NCBI GenBank assembly: GCA_937998045.1
Contig: CALKVG010000666.1
Coordinates: forward strand, 1 to 64,000
Source of the DNA: an uncultured Myxococcales bacterium
GTDB taxonomy: Bacteria > Myxococcota_A > Polyangia > Polyangiales > Polyangiaceae
Length of the DNA: 64,000 nucleotides
Direction: 5' to 3'
Part shown: positions 9,131-17,298 of the stretch, one piece after another
How positions within the stretch are numbered: the first letter of the stretch is position 1
Layout: every line of letters starts with the position of its first letter
The notes under the pieces: generated by a model
Told to the model about the DNA's origin: nothing
Database searches by the model: none
Seen by the model: only the letters and a program-made list of their open reading frames with translations
Translations under genes and position numbers: made by a program

Positions 9131-9225
9131 GGCGCGAGTCGAAGCCGCGCGCCCCGCGGCTCATCCTTCCAAGAGCGTCCCTTCCTCCGCGGGCAGCTGG
9201 GCTTGCGGCAACGCCGCACGCATGT

Positions 9226-10272
9226 ATGAGGTTTGTTCGTCCCATGGCCTCGGCCGCCCGAAACGTCGATCACGTCATCGGCTACCTCTCCCGCCTGCTA
9301 CACGTGCGCGGAACGCACACGAACACGATCGACGACATCGGCCCCTACCTTGGTGCGCCTCCGTCCGTCCTCTACCCGGCGCCGGTCGCGCCGCGCGACG
9401 TCGTGCGGAAGCGATCGCTCGTCCCCCGCAGCGGCGGCCGCGTCGTGGAGGCGCTTCGCTGGCACAGCCAGCACGTTCCCCTTTGCCCGCACTACCGCAC
9501 GCGGCACGACGGCGAATACGCCTGCAACCACAGCGTCACCGCTCGCTGGATGCACCCTCGGTCCGGCCCGCGCCGCGCGGCCCTCCTCTACGTGCACGGC
9601 TGGCTCGAGCCGGGCCCGTGGATCGAAGAAGCGGTCTTCTTGCCGCGGCTCTACGACGCCCTCGGCGTCGACGTGGTCCACGTGCAGCTGCCCTTCCACG
9701 GATCGCGCAACCCGCGGAGCGCTCTCTTTCACGGCGAGTACTTCCTCACGGCGGACCTCGTTCGCTCGTTCGAGGCGCTCCGGCAGTCGTGCATCGACGC
9801 GCGGACGGCAGTCGCATGGCTGCGGAGCGCTGGCTACGAAGAAGTCGGCGTCACGGGCATCAGCTTCGGGGCGTCGATCGCGATGCTCCTGGCGTGCCTC
9901 GAGCCGACTCCCGATTGGATCGTCCCGATCTGCGGGCACCTGCAGCTCGGCGACGCTCTCGAGGAGGCGCCCATCCTCTGGCGGATGAAGTACGACCTCG
10001 AGCGGTTCGGGATCGACCGCGCGCAACGGAAGCGAATCTTCGAGGAAGTGGCCATCGACACGCTGAAGCCGCTGCTCCGGCCGGAGCGGCAGATGTGGAT
10101 CATGGCGCGCGAGGACGTGTACATCGCTGCGGCGCTCGTCGAACGACAATGGCTCGCGTGGGGGAAGCCGCCCATCGACTGGATCCCGGGCGGGCACATG
10201 ACCTTCCCCTTCTCGCTGTCGCGCATCGTCGAGGACACGAAGAAGTTCTACGAGACGCTCTCTCACCCCTGA
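9226..10272 (+). CDS. Alpha/beta hydrolase, ABHD18-like
   Basis: 348 residues from ATG 9226 (ATG 9244 is an alternative). The alpha/beta-hydrolase core is visible: the oxyanion strand LLYVHGWLEPGPW, the nucleophile elbow VTGISFGASIAML (G-x-S-x-G), a late Asp in MAREDVYIA and a late His in IPGGHMTFPFSLSRI. The long N-terminal extension, the phrase VQLPFHGSRNPRS and the overall order resemble the ABHD18 (DUF2048) group, whose substrates are uncertain. The open frame extends upstream through the 42-bp repeats to a TTG overlapping the MFS stop, so a form with about 170 extra repeat residues is formally possible but lacks support. It converges with the flavin reductase-like gene, 15 bp between stops. 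Confidence 0.75.
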   Translation: MRFVRPMASAARNVDHVIGYLSRLLHVRGTHTNTIDDIGPYLGAPPSVLYPAPVAPRDVVRKRSLVPRSGGRVVEALRWHSQHVPLCPHYRTRHDGEYACNHSVTARWMHPRSGPRRAALLYVHGWLEPGPWIEEAVFLPRLYDALGVDVVHVQLPFHGSRNPRSALFHGEYFLTADLVRSFEALRQSCIDARTAVAWLRSAGYEEVGVTGISFGASIAMLLACLEPTPDWIVPICGHLQLGDALEEAPILWRMKYDLERFGIDRAQRKRIFEEVAIDTLKPLLRPERQMWIMAREDVYIAAALVERQWLAWGKPPIDWIPGGHMTFPFSLSRIVEDTKKFYETLSHP

Positions 10273-10287
10273 CGGGCGCTCGCTCGC

Positions 10288-11019
10288 TCAGTCGTACACT
10301 TCGTAGTGGACGGCGTGTCGCGGCATCCCCGCAACCTCGAGGAGCAGCTTCACGACGTCGTCCACCATCGCGGCGAGGCCACACACGTAGGCGTGCGCGT
10401 CCGGGAGCGAAGACGCGAGGTCGTGCGCGTGGCGCTGGACGTAGCCGACGAGTCCCCGCCACTCCGGCGGCGCTCGCGAGAGGGTGACGTGCAAGGCGAA
10501 GCGCGGGCAGTCGCGCTGCCACGCGTGGAGTTCGTCTGCCCAGAGCAGGTCCGGCGGCGTGCGGCAGCCGAAGAGCAGGACGAGCGGCGGTCCGTCCGCG
10601 ACGCGCGTCTCGTCGGCGAGCATGGCGCGGAGGGGGGCGAGCCCGGTCCCGGTGGCGACGAAGAGCGCGGGGTGCGCGCGCTCGGCGTCGCGGCGCACGA
10701 ACGCGCCGGCGGGTCCTTCGATCTCGACGACAGCGCCGGGGGCGAGCGCGTGCAGCGCCTCGGAAGTGGGTCCTCCCTCGACGCGCGTGACGGCGATCTC
10801 GAAGGAAGCCGGGCTCGCGGGATCGGGCGCGGAGGCGATCGAGTAGGAACGCTTGTAGGGTATGCCTCGCGCCGTGGGAACGATGAGGTCCACGTACTGC
10901 CCGGACACGTGGTCGACGGCGCTGCCGTCGACGGTGCGAAACGTCAGGCTTCGCACGGAGGGCGAAAGAAGACGCGCTTCGAGCAGCTCTGCTTTCCGTC
11001 TTCGCGGCATCTGTCGCAT
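10288..11019 (-). CDS. Ferredoxin-NADP reductase-like flavoprotein
   Basis: 243 residues of the FNR-like fold. The FAD-binding domain has the RxYS motif KRSYSIAS (Arg57-Ser60) and a following SFEIAVTRVEGGPTSEAL segment. The NAD(P)-binding domain has FVATGTGLAPLRAML, LFGCRTPPDLLW and AYVCGLAAMVDDV, and the protein ends in a short aromatic tail HYEVYD. No iron-sulfur domain is fused, so it is a stand-alone oxidoreductase passing electrons between a pyridine nucleotide and a carrier or small substrate. ATG 11019 is used; ATG 11010 is possible. The rRNA methyltransferase gene diverges only 25 bp away, so both promoters must overlap. Confidence 0.85.
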   Translation of the reverse strand: MRQMPRRRKAELLEARLLSPSVRSLTFRTVDGSAVDHVSGQYVDLIVPTARGIPYKRSYSIASAPDPASPASFEIAVTRVEGGPTSEALHALAPGAVVEIEGPAGAFVRRDAERAHPALFVATGTGLAPLRAMLADETRVADGPPLVLLFGCRTPPDLLWADELHAWQRDCPRFALHVTLSRAPPEWRGLVGYVQRHAHDLASSLPDAHAYVCGLAAMVDDVVKLLLEVAGMPRHAVHYEVYD

Positions 11020-11044
11020 ACGTTAAGACGAGGCCCCACCGATC

Positions 11045-12151
11045 GTGCGCTTCTTCGCCACCGCCGCCAAAGGAACCGAGCCCGCACTGCGGGACGAGCT
11101 GCGCGAGCTTCGCCTGCCGCGGGTGCGCGCGGACCGGGGCGGCGTGCACTTCGAGGGAGAGCTCGTCGAGGCGGCGCGCGCCTGCTTGTGGTCGCGCGTC
11201 GCGCTGCGCATCCTGCTCGAGGTAGACGCCTTCGAGGCTCCGAGCGGGGAAGCGCTCTACGAGGGCACCCGCGCCGTGGACTGGAGCTCGTGGCTCACCC
11301 CGCGGACCACGCTCGCGGTCCGCGCGACGTGCCGGTCCAGCCGGCTGACCCACTCGCAGTTCGTCGCCCAGCGAACGAAGGACGCGGTCGTCGACCGCCT
11401 GCGGGACCGCTTCGGTGAGCGGCCGTCGGTCGACCGCGAAGATCCCGACGTTCTCCTCGCGGTGCACGTCGCCGCCGACCGGGCGACGCTCTACCTCGAC
11501 GTGGGCGGAGCCTCGCTCCACAAGCGCGGGTGGCGGTCGCGCGCCGGGGAAGCGCCTCTGCGCGAGACGCTGGCTGCCGCGGTGCTGCGCCTCTCGGGGT
11601 GGGACCGCGAGCGCACGCTGCTCGACCCGATGTGCGGCGCAGGCACCATCGCGATCGAAGCGGCCGCGTGGGCCCGACGGGTCGCGCCCGGGCTGGGCCG
11701 CGAGCGGTTCGGCTTCGAGCGCTGGGCGAGCCACGACGACGCGCTGCGCCGGCACGTCGAGCGCCTCCGGGCCGAAGCGCGGGCCGCCAAGCTGGCGTCG
11801 GGACCCCGGATCGTCGCGTGCGACGCCGACGCGCGCGCGGTCGCGAATGCGCGCGACAACGCGCGAGCGGCCGGCGTCGACGTCGCGGTCGAACGGCGCG
11901 ACGTTCGCGACCTCGAGCCGCTCGACCCCCCCGGCTTCGTCGTGACCAATCCGCCGTACGGGGAACGCCTCGCGGCGGAAGACACGCTGTATGACGACCT
12001 GGGGCGCTCGCTGCGCCGCTTGCGCGGGCACACGATCGCCTTGCTCGCCGGCACCCCCGCCATCGCCCGGGCGATGCGCCGCGAGCCCGACAAGTGGTGG
12101 ATCCTTCACAACGGCCCGCTGGAGTGCCGTCTCCTCCTCTACCGGGGGTGA
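11045..12151 (+). CDS. THUMP-domain rRNA guanine-N2 methyltransferase (RlmL N-terminal-type)
   Basis: 368 residues: a ferredoxin-like/THUMP RNA-binding region (about 1-155) followed by a Rossmann methyltransferase domain. The SAM motif is LLDPMCGAGTIAIEA (from residue 193) and the catalytic N-methyltransferase motif is NPPYGER at 302-308. The arrangement matches the N-terminal half of E. coli RlmL (YcbY), which makes m2G2445 in 23S rRNA; here the second RlmK-like half is absent, as in many bacteria. Start is GTG 11045. It is transcribed divergently from the flavin reductase-like gene. The family is certain; the exact modified base is inferred from homology. Confidence 0.88.
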   Translation: MRFFATAAKGTEPALRDELRELRLPRVRADRGGVHFEGELVEAARACLWSRVALRILLEVDAFEAPSGEALYEGTRAVDWSSWLTPRTTLAVRATCRSSRLTHSQFVAQRTKDAVVDRLRDRFGERPSVDREDPDVLLAVHVAADRATLYLDVGGASLHKRGWRSRAGEAPLRETLAAAVLRLSGWDRERTLLDPMCGAGTIAIEAAAWARRVAPGLGRERFGFERWASHDDALRRHVERLRAEARAAKLASGPRIVACDADARAVANARDNARAAGVDVAVERRDVRDLEPLDPPGFVVTNPPYGERLAAEDTLYDDLGRSLRRLRGHTIALLAGTPAIARAMRREPDKWWILHNGPLECRLLLYRG

Positions 12152-12256
12152 GCCGCACGTCTCATTCGCGGCGACGGGCCAGGTTGTGCGAACCTCTGCC
12201 GCTTTTGCTGCTAGCTTGCGCGCCGAACGTAAAACTGTCTTTTCGCGAGTCCGGCC

Positions 12257-12832
12257 ATGCGAGTGCGAAGGCGGGGAACCCGGCAGGCTCTGATGCTCGT
12301 TGCGTTCGCTGCGTGCGCGGCGTGCGCGTCAGGCGGAACGGGGAGCGACGACGGCGACGTGTCGGGAACGACGGAGGGCACCGCCGGTGACGCCGTCGCG
12401 GCCGACACGTCGCGCCAGCCCGCGCCCGAGAGCGGCAGCGGCGCCGCCGGATCCGACACGGGCGCCTCCGACGACTCCTCCTCGGGCTCGATGTCCGACA
12501 GCGGTTCGTCGTCCGACGCGGCGGAGGATTCGTCCGAAGGCGCGGCTCCGGGCGACTCGAGCGTCGCGGACACCGGCGCGAGTCTCGATACCGGCAGCCC
12601 CGACACGGCCGTGCTCGATGCCGCCCTCGACGGCGACGCAGGCTGCTCGACGGGGCCGACCGCGGCCTACCAGCAGACGTGCACGACCTGCTCGATCAGC
12701 GTGACGTGCTTGCTGAGCTGCGCGTCGTGCACGAAGAGGGATGGTACGCAAAACGCGAATCCGACGCTCCAGCTGCCCTGCCCGGGCACGATGAGCGTCC
12801 AGAACATCGACGGAAACCTGCAATGTATGTGA
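12257..12832 (+). CDS. Lipoprotein-like secreted protein with a single cyanovirin-N-like repeat
   Basis: 191 residues. An Arg-rich start and hydrophobic segment (residues 11-19) lead to Cys20/Cys23, consistent with a lipoprotein signal although the -3 position is not ideal. Residues 25-130 are an Asp/Ser/Gly-rich low-complexity linker. The C-terminal 55 residues are compact and Cys-rich: YQQTCTTCSISVTCLLSC, then CTKRDGTQNA, then a closing NIDGNLQC. The order TC-x(n)-L-x-C-x-x-C...G...N.DG.L.C fits one CVNH (cyanovirin-N homology) repeat, a carbohydrate-binding fold. Most CVNH lectins have two such repeats, so this one may work as a dimer. A hairpin terminator follows the stop. Confidence 0.65.
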   Translation: MRVRRRGTRQALMLVAFAACAACASGGTGSDDGDVSGTTEGTAGDAVAADTSRQPAPESGSGAAGSDTGASDDSSSGSMSDSGSSSDAAEDSSEGAAPGDSSVADTGASLDTGSPDTAVLDAALDGDAGCSTGPTAAYQQTCTTCSISVTCLLSCASCTKRDGTQNANPTLQLPCPGTMSVQNIDGNLQCM

Positions 12833-12837
12833 CGCCG

Positions 12838-12865
12838 CGGGCGCTCTTCGCCCGGCTCGCCTTTT
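12838..12865 (+). terminator. Hairpin with short T-run after the CVNH lipoprotein
   Basis: Six base pairs CGGGCG (12838-12843) and CGCCCG (12849-12854) enclose CTCTT, and TTTT follows at 12862-12865. It begins five bases after the TGA stop and precedes the pseudokinase gene on the same strand, so the two genes are probably separate transcripts. Confidence 0.5.
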
Positions 12866-12953
12866 CGTGAAATCTCGCGAACCCGCCGCCTTCGCGCATG
12901 TCCGTGAGGGTGCGGGTGACTGGGGCGCACCGGTCGGGCACAATGGGGGCGCG

Positions 12954-14735
12954 ATGAGCGGCGACCCGTTCGATTTGATCGGTCACATCGTAGGCGGACA
13001 ATTTCGCGTCGAGGCGGTCGCCGGCGACGCCGATCTGAGCGTCGTCTACCGCGGACGGAGGCTCGACGCGGACACCCGGATCGCCATCAAGTGCCTCAAC
13101 CTGCCCGAGACGATCCCCGACGCGCTGGCGCGCGCGCTCGACGCGGCGTTTCAGCAGGCGTATCGCGTCCACGATCGGCTCGCGCGCGGCCACGCCCACA
13201 TCGCGCAGACGATCACGAGCGGCGAGACGCGCGCCCCGCGCACCGGCGCTGCCGTTCCGTACCTGGTCCGCGAATGGTTCGACGGCGAGTCGCTCGCGGC
13301 GGAGCTCGCGGGACGCCAGAAGGAGGTCCGGCCGATGCGACCGCTCGAGGAGGTCCTCGGCCTGCTGCGGGGGGCGTTCGAGGCGGTCGCGTACGCTCAT
13401 ACTCAGGGCGAGGTGCACCTGGGCATCAACCCGGCCAACCTGTTCGTCGCCTCCCGGAGCGACGGCACCGCCACGTTGAAGGTGCTCGACTTCGGGCTCG
13501 CCCGGATGATGAACGACTTCGCGCCCGAGTCGCCGGAGGAGTCGCACTCCGGATGCGGCCTGCGCCTCTGGCTTCCGGGGTACGCGGCGCCGGAGCAGCT
13601 CGACGAGTCCCTCGGCGGCGTCGGGCCGCAGACGGACGTCTACGCCCTGGCGCTGGTGGCGACGGAGGCGCTCTCCGGGCACAAGCTGCCCCACTTCCTC
13701 GAGCAGGTGCTGAACCGGGCGCTGTCGCCGTCGCCGGGGGCGCGGCAGGCGGACGCCGGCGAGCTCTGGCGCGAGATGAGCAGCGCCGTCCCGCCGCGCG
13801 CGGCGCGCGCGACGCTCACGGACGCCGGCGAAGTGATGCCGATGGTCGCCGGCGCCGTCGCGCGGCCGCGTCTCAAGCTTCCGTCGGAGCCTTCGACCGG
13901 CACGCAGCCGATGTCCTTCGACGCGACCGGCGTTTCGTCGTCGTACGTCCCGGTCGCGCTCCCGCGCGGCCCCGAGCCGCCGACGACGGCGACCCCTGCG
14001 CCTCCCGGCGTCGCCGGGGGCGCGCGAGAGCGTGCCGAGGGCATCGAGACGGCGACCTCGGAACCGGCGCGCCTGCCGCCGGTCGAGCCGGACCATCCGC
14101 TGCACGTGCCGTCGAAGCCTCCGTCGCTCGTTCCGCCCCTCCTCGCCCTGCGCTCGGACGCGCCTGCGCTGGCGCGCCTCGGGCTCCCCGTGCGCCTCTC
14201 GCGGCGAGCGCTCGCGCTCGTCAGCGCGGGGGCCGCGGCGGCGCTCATCCTCGTGGCCGGCACCGTGGCCGCGCTGCGCTCGCACCGCGGCTCCGCCGTT
14301 GCGACGGCCGCCGGCACCGCCGACTCTTCGGAGCCCGCGATGGCGCCCTCGCCGGCCGATGCGCCGGCCTCGCCCGCGTCGCCCTCGGCCGCGTCGTCGC
14401 CGGAGGCGCCCAGCGCTTCGTCGCCGCAGGCGCCGCCCGACTCGACGGCAAAGGCGAAGCCGGAGGCACCCTTCGCGGCGGCGGCCGCCCGGCGCGCGCT
14501 CGACGCCAAGAAGCGCGAGTTCGGCAAGTGCCGCCGCGGCCGCACCTGGGGCCACGCCTCGGCGACCGTGACGTTCGCCAACGACGGGAGCGTGGAGAAG
14601 GTCGCCGTGGCACCGCCCTTCGCGGGCACGCCGACGGGCGCGTGCGCGGCCGACGCTCTCGCGAGCGTGCGCGTCGCGCCGTTCTCCGGGGCGCCGGCTT
14701 CGCTCGACTACCACTTCTACGTGCCGGCGAAGTAG
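12954..14735 (+). CDS. Membrane-anchored protein pseudokinase with C-terminal TonB-C-like domain
   Basis: 593 residues from ATG 12954. The N-terminal 290 residues have a Ser/Thr-kinase fold: Lys46 in RIAIKCLNL, the DFG motif at 179-181 and PGYAAPEQL as the activation-segment end. The catalytic loop reads VHLGINPANLF (154-164): the HRD aspartate is Gly157 and the usual Lys is Asn159. The glycine-rich loop is also degenerate. A Pro/Ser-rich cytoplasmic linker precedes one membrane segment (about 419-441) and an Ala/Pro/Ser-rich periplasmic linker. The last 85 residues resemble the end of the GltJ-like protein at 56289-57929: both have PPF-x-G-TPTG-x-C and a conserved GKC/SCKKG start. Likely a signalling scaffold rather than an active kinase. 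GTG 12867 is a less likely start. Confidence 0.8.
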   Translation: MSGDPFDLIGHIVGGQFRVEAVAGDADLSVVYRGRRLDADTRIAIKCLNLPETIPDALARALDAAFQQAYRVHDRLARGHAHIAQTITSGETRAPRTGAAVPYLVREWFDGESLAAELAGRQKEVRPMRPLEEVLGLLRGAFEAVAYAHTQGEVHLGINPANLFVASRSDGTATLKVLDFGLARMMNDFAPESPEESHSGCGLRLWLPGYAAPEQLDESLGGVGPQTDVYALALVATEALSGHKLPHFLEQVLNRALSPSPGARQADAGELWREMSSAVPPRAARATLTDAGEVMPMVAGAVARPRLKLPSEPSTGTQPMSFDATGVSSSYVPVALPRGPEPPTTATPAPPGVAGGARERAEGIETATSEPARLPPVEPDHPLHVPSKPPSLVPPLLALRSDAPALARLGLPVRLSRRALALVSAGAAAALILVAGTVAALRSHRGSAVATAAGTADSSEPAMAPSPADAPASPASPSAASSPEAPSASSPQAPPDSTAKAKPEAPFAAAAARRALDAKKREFGKCRRGRTWGHASATVTFANDGSVEKVAVAPPFAGTPTGACAADALASVRVAPFSGAPASLDYHFYVPAK

Positions 14736-14738
14736 CCC

Positions 14739-15596
14739 TCAGAATCGCGACCAATCGAACGCAGGCACGACGTCGTCGAGAATTTCTCGCGTCCTCCTCT
14801 CGACGGCCTTCTTCGTCTTCGGGTGCGTGAGGACCCAGAATCGCTCCTGCACGATCGCCGTGACGACGTGCTCGGCGACCTCCGCCGGGTCGATGCCACC
14901 GGCGACCGACGAGCGGAGGAAGCCGTCGATCATGCCGGCTCCGCCGCGCCGCGACGCCGGATCCGCCGGTGGGCGGGCGTGCGAGGCGGGGCGGTTGCGC
15001 CCGGCGTCCGCGATGTTCGTCTTGACCCAGGCCGGGCAGAGGACGCTGACCTTGACCTTGCCGCCGGCCACCGCCGAAAGATCGTGGTGCAGGCACTCGC
15101 TCAGCGCGACGACCGCGTGCTTCGTCGCGCAGTATGGGGCCGAAAACGGCGTCGTCAGGATGCCCGCGATCGACGCCGTGTTCACGACGTGACCCTCGCC
15201 CTGCTCGATCATGCGCGGGACGAACGCCCGCACGCCGTGGACGACGCCGAAGAGGTTCACGCCCACCACCCAGTCCCAGTCCGCCTGCGGGAGCTCCCAG
15301 ACGGGGCCGCCGGCGACGACCCCGGCGTTGTTGCAGAGCACGTGCACGGCACCGAACGCTTCGAAGGCGCGGCGGGCGAGCGCCTCGACCTGCCATCGGT
15401 TCGAGACGTCCGTGGGCACGGCGATCGCCTCGGCGCCGAGGGCGGCGACGGCGTCTCGCGCTTCCGCGAGCGGCTTCTCTTCCACGTCGGCCAGAACGAT
15501 CCGCATGCCTTGGCGTGCGAACCGTTCCGCCAGCGCTCTTCCAATTCCACTCGCCGCACCGGTAACGACCACGTTTTTTCCGCTCAGCTCTCGCAT
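14739..15596 (-). CDS. Short-chain dehydrogenase/reductase
   Basis: 285 residues of the classical SDR family. The cofactor motif TGAASGIG is at 12-19, NNAG at 89-92, and the catalytic residues are Ser142, Tyr155 and Lys159 in the YCATK motif. Asp37 after the second strand (IVLADVEE) favours NAD(H) over NADP(H). The C-terminal extension (residues 200-285) includes a basic, Ala/Arg/Pro-rich stretch that may be a flexible loop. Substrate unknown. It converges with the pseudokinase gene with three bases between stops and is divergent from the Cys-rich secreted protein gene 33 bp away. Confidence 0.9.
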   Translation of the reverse strand: MRELSGKNVVVTGAASGIGRALAERFARQGMRIVLADVEEKPLAEARDAVAALGAEAIAVPTDVSNRWQVEALARRAFEAFGAVHVLCNNAGVVAGGPVWELPQADWDWVVGVNLFGVVHGVRAFVPRMIEQGEGHVVNTASIAGILTTPFSAPYCATKHAVVALSECLHHDLSAVAGGKVKVSVLCPAWVKTNIADAGRNRPASHARPPADPASRRGGAGMIDGFLRSSVAGGIDPAEVAEHVVTAIVQERFWVLTHPKTKKAVERRTREILDDVVPAFDWSRF

Positions 15597-15629
15597 CTGG
15601 GGCTCTTAGCGTTGTATACGCCTGGGAAC

Positions 15630-16250
15630 ATGCAAGCCTCGTCGTTCGCGCTTGCGCTCGCGCTCGCGGCCGGCGCCGCGTGCGCGCAGCCGCAGTCGAC
15701 CGCGGTGACCGCTCCCACCACCGGCCAGCCCGCGGCGGGAGGCAGCGCCAGCGCCGAGCCGCAAGCGCCGGCGCAGCCGTCCGCCGCAGCCACACAACCG
15801 TCTGCCGCGCCGCCTCTCCTCTCGACGTCGATCGCAGACGGCGGTGGAGCGGGCGGGGCTGCGGGCGTGGACACGGCGACCGCGTCTGGCCCGGGGGCTA
15901 CCGACGCCGGAGCCGCCGCGCAGTACCGCGCATGCACGCTCGACAGCGAATGCGTCGCCGTCGACAAGGTCGGCTGCTGCCACAACGGGTGGAAGGAGGC
16001 CGTCGCGACATCGCAGAGGGACGCATACGCGAAGTCGTTCACTTGCCCGCATGCGAACCCGATATGCCCGATGTACATCGTGCAGGATGGGCGCGTGCCT
16101 CTCTGCGACAACGGAACGCACTTGTGCACGATGACTCGCCCGGAAGACGTGGGCTGCGGCGGCTTCATCCGCAACAAGCACTCCTGCCCCGCGGGCTATC
16201 GCTGTCAGCTCTCGAAGCACCCCGACGTCCCCGGCCAATGCGTCAGGTAG
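15630..16250 (+). CDS. Secreted Cys-rich protein of unknown function
   Basis: 206 residues from ATG 15630. The first 19 residues are a short hydrophobic signal ending at AAC-AQ, compatible with either signal peptidase. Residues 20-100 are Ala/Pro/Ser/Gly-rich linker. The C-terminal 105 residues hold about thirteen cysteines in a compact domain: YRACTLDSECVAVDKVGCCH, then SFTCPHANPICPMY, then LCDNGTHLC and a last segment CGGFIRNKHSCPAGYRCQ. Domains of this type (TDSECV...GCCHNGW...CPMY) recur in myxobacterial secreted proteins as I recall, without a known role. A palindrome fills the gap to the convergent glycosyltransferase gene. Confidence 0.7.
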   Translation: MQASSFALALALAAGAACAQPQSTAVTAPTTGQPAAGGSASAEPQAPAQPSAAATQPSAAPPLLSTSIADGGGAGGAAGVDTATASGPGATDAGAAAQYRACTLDSECVAVDKVGCCHNGWKEAVATSQRDAYAKSFTCPHANPICPMYIVQDGRVPLCDNGTHLCTMTRPEDVGCGGFIRNKHSCPAGYRCQLSKHPDVPGQCVR

Positions 16251-16258
16251 CGGAGGTG

Positions 16259-16302
16259 GTGTTCCGAGTACCGGGCCGACTGCGTCCGCACGCTCGGGAC
16301 AC
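16259..16302. terminator. Palindromic element between convergent genes (copy A of a family)
   Basis: Arms GTGTTCCGAG (16259-16268) and CTCGGGACAC (16293-16302) can form a ten-pair stem with one T.G wobble around a 24-nt loop. The right arm touches the TAA stop of the glycosyltransferase (16303-16305). Related palindromes lie at 26715-26756 and 48310-48348, in each case right after stop codons. Probably a bidirectional terminator. Confidence 0.55.
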
Positions 16303-17298
16303 TTACGCTGCACACACGAAGTCGGCGCCCTCGACGAAGCCGAGGGCCTGGAGGTGCGCGCGCACGAGCGCACGGGCACCGCGCGCGCCGACCGCGACGA
16401 CGACGGTGTGGGCGCCTCGCCGCAGCGAATCGGGCGCTGCGATCGGCGCGGCGCGGGCGACCCGACCGATCTTGCGCGGATCGACGTCGACGAACTGCGA
16501 CGCGCGCACCCCGTGCTGCTCCAGCGCGCGCGCCAGCCGTCGCCCCGTGACGCCAGCTCCCCATACGGCGACCGGCTTCGCGGCGTCCTTCAGCCTGGGC
16601 GCCAGGTAGAAGGCGCGCGCCTCGACGAAGCGCTCGCGCGCGTAGCGCGGGTCGGCGAAGCTGGCGCGCCCAGGACGCTGGCGCCAGAGAAGGAGCACCT
16701 CGGGCACCTTGGCCAGAAGCCAACCGCGAGCGTCGAGGCGCAGCCAGAGGTCGTAGTCCTCCGCCCACGCGACGTCGCGCCACCCGCCGACGTCGTCGAG
16801 GGCCTCGCGTCGAAGGAGCACCGACGGGTGGCAAAGGGGAGATTCGACGAAGAGGTCGCGCGCGTGGTCCCGCGGGCTGACCAGGGCATTCTGCCACGCG
16901 ATGTAGCGGCGCATGCCATCCCCGCACGCGCCGAGCGGCTCGACGAGCGTGCCCACGGCGCCCAGTCGCGAGTCGGTCTCGAGCAGCTCGGCCTGCTTGG
17001 CGAGGCGCGTCGGCAGCGCGACGTCGTCGGCGTCCATGCGCGCCACGAGGTCCCCGCGCGCGGCGGCCAGCCCGCGGACGAGCGCCACGGCGATGCCCCT
17101 CCCCTCGGCGGAGACGAGGACGACGCGCGAATCGCGAACGGCAAGGTCCGCCATCTTGCGCGGACCGTCGTCGTGGGACCCGTCGTCGATGGCGACGAGC
17201 TCGAGCGCGACGTCGCGCTGGGCCAGGATGCTGCTTGCGGCTTCTTCGATCGTGTCGCCCGCGTCGCGGAACGGCATGAGAACGGAGAGGAGTCGCAT
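16303..17298 (-). CDS. Family 2 glycosyltransferase with C-terminal Rossmann-like domain
   Basis: 331 residues from ATG 17298, where MRLLSVLMPFRDAG begins the GT-A fold directly. The nucleotide-sugar motif is IDDGS (37-41) and the metal motif DADD at 89-92. The GT2 domain spans about 1-225. The last 85 residues form a separate nucleotide-binding-like unit: AVWGAGVTGRRLARALEQHG, then VDVDPRKIGR and VVVAVGARGAR, ending in DFVCAA. Such GT2-Rossmann fusions suggest a surface polysaccharide or lipid glycosylation role with a built-in sugar- or cofactor-binding module (inference). The start codon overlaps that of the divergent DUF4091 gene in a shared CATG. An upstream ATG at 17412 would add 38 unsupported residues. 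Confidence 0.82.
   Translation of the reverse strand: MRLLSVLMPFRDAGDTIEEAASSILAQRDVALELVAIDDGSHDDGPRKMADLAVRDSRVVLVSAEGRGIAVALVRGLAAARGDLVARMDADDVALPTRLAKQAELLETDSRLGAVGTLVEPLGACGDGMRRYIAWQNALVSPRDHARDLFVESPLCHPSVLLRREALDDVGGWRDVAWAEDYDLWLRLDARGWLLAKVPEVLLLWRQRPGRASFADPRYARERFVEARAFYLAPRLKDAAKPVAVWGAGVTGRRLARALEQHGVRASQFVDVDPRKIGRVARAAPIAAPDSLRRGAHTVVVAVGARGARALVRAHLQALGFVEGADFVCAA

Noticed and set aside
12867..12953. A longer N-terminus for the pseudokinase from GTG 12867.
   Set aside because: The added residues overlap the terminator of the upstream gene and are not part of the kinase fold; ATG 12954 is more likely.
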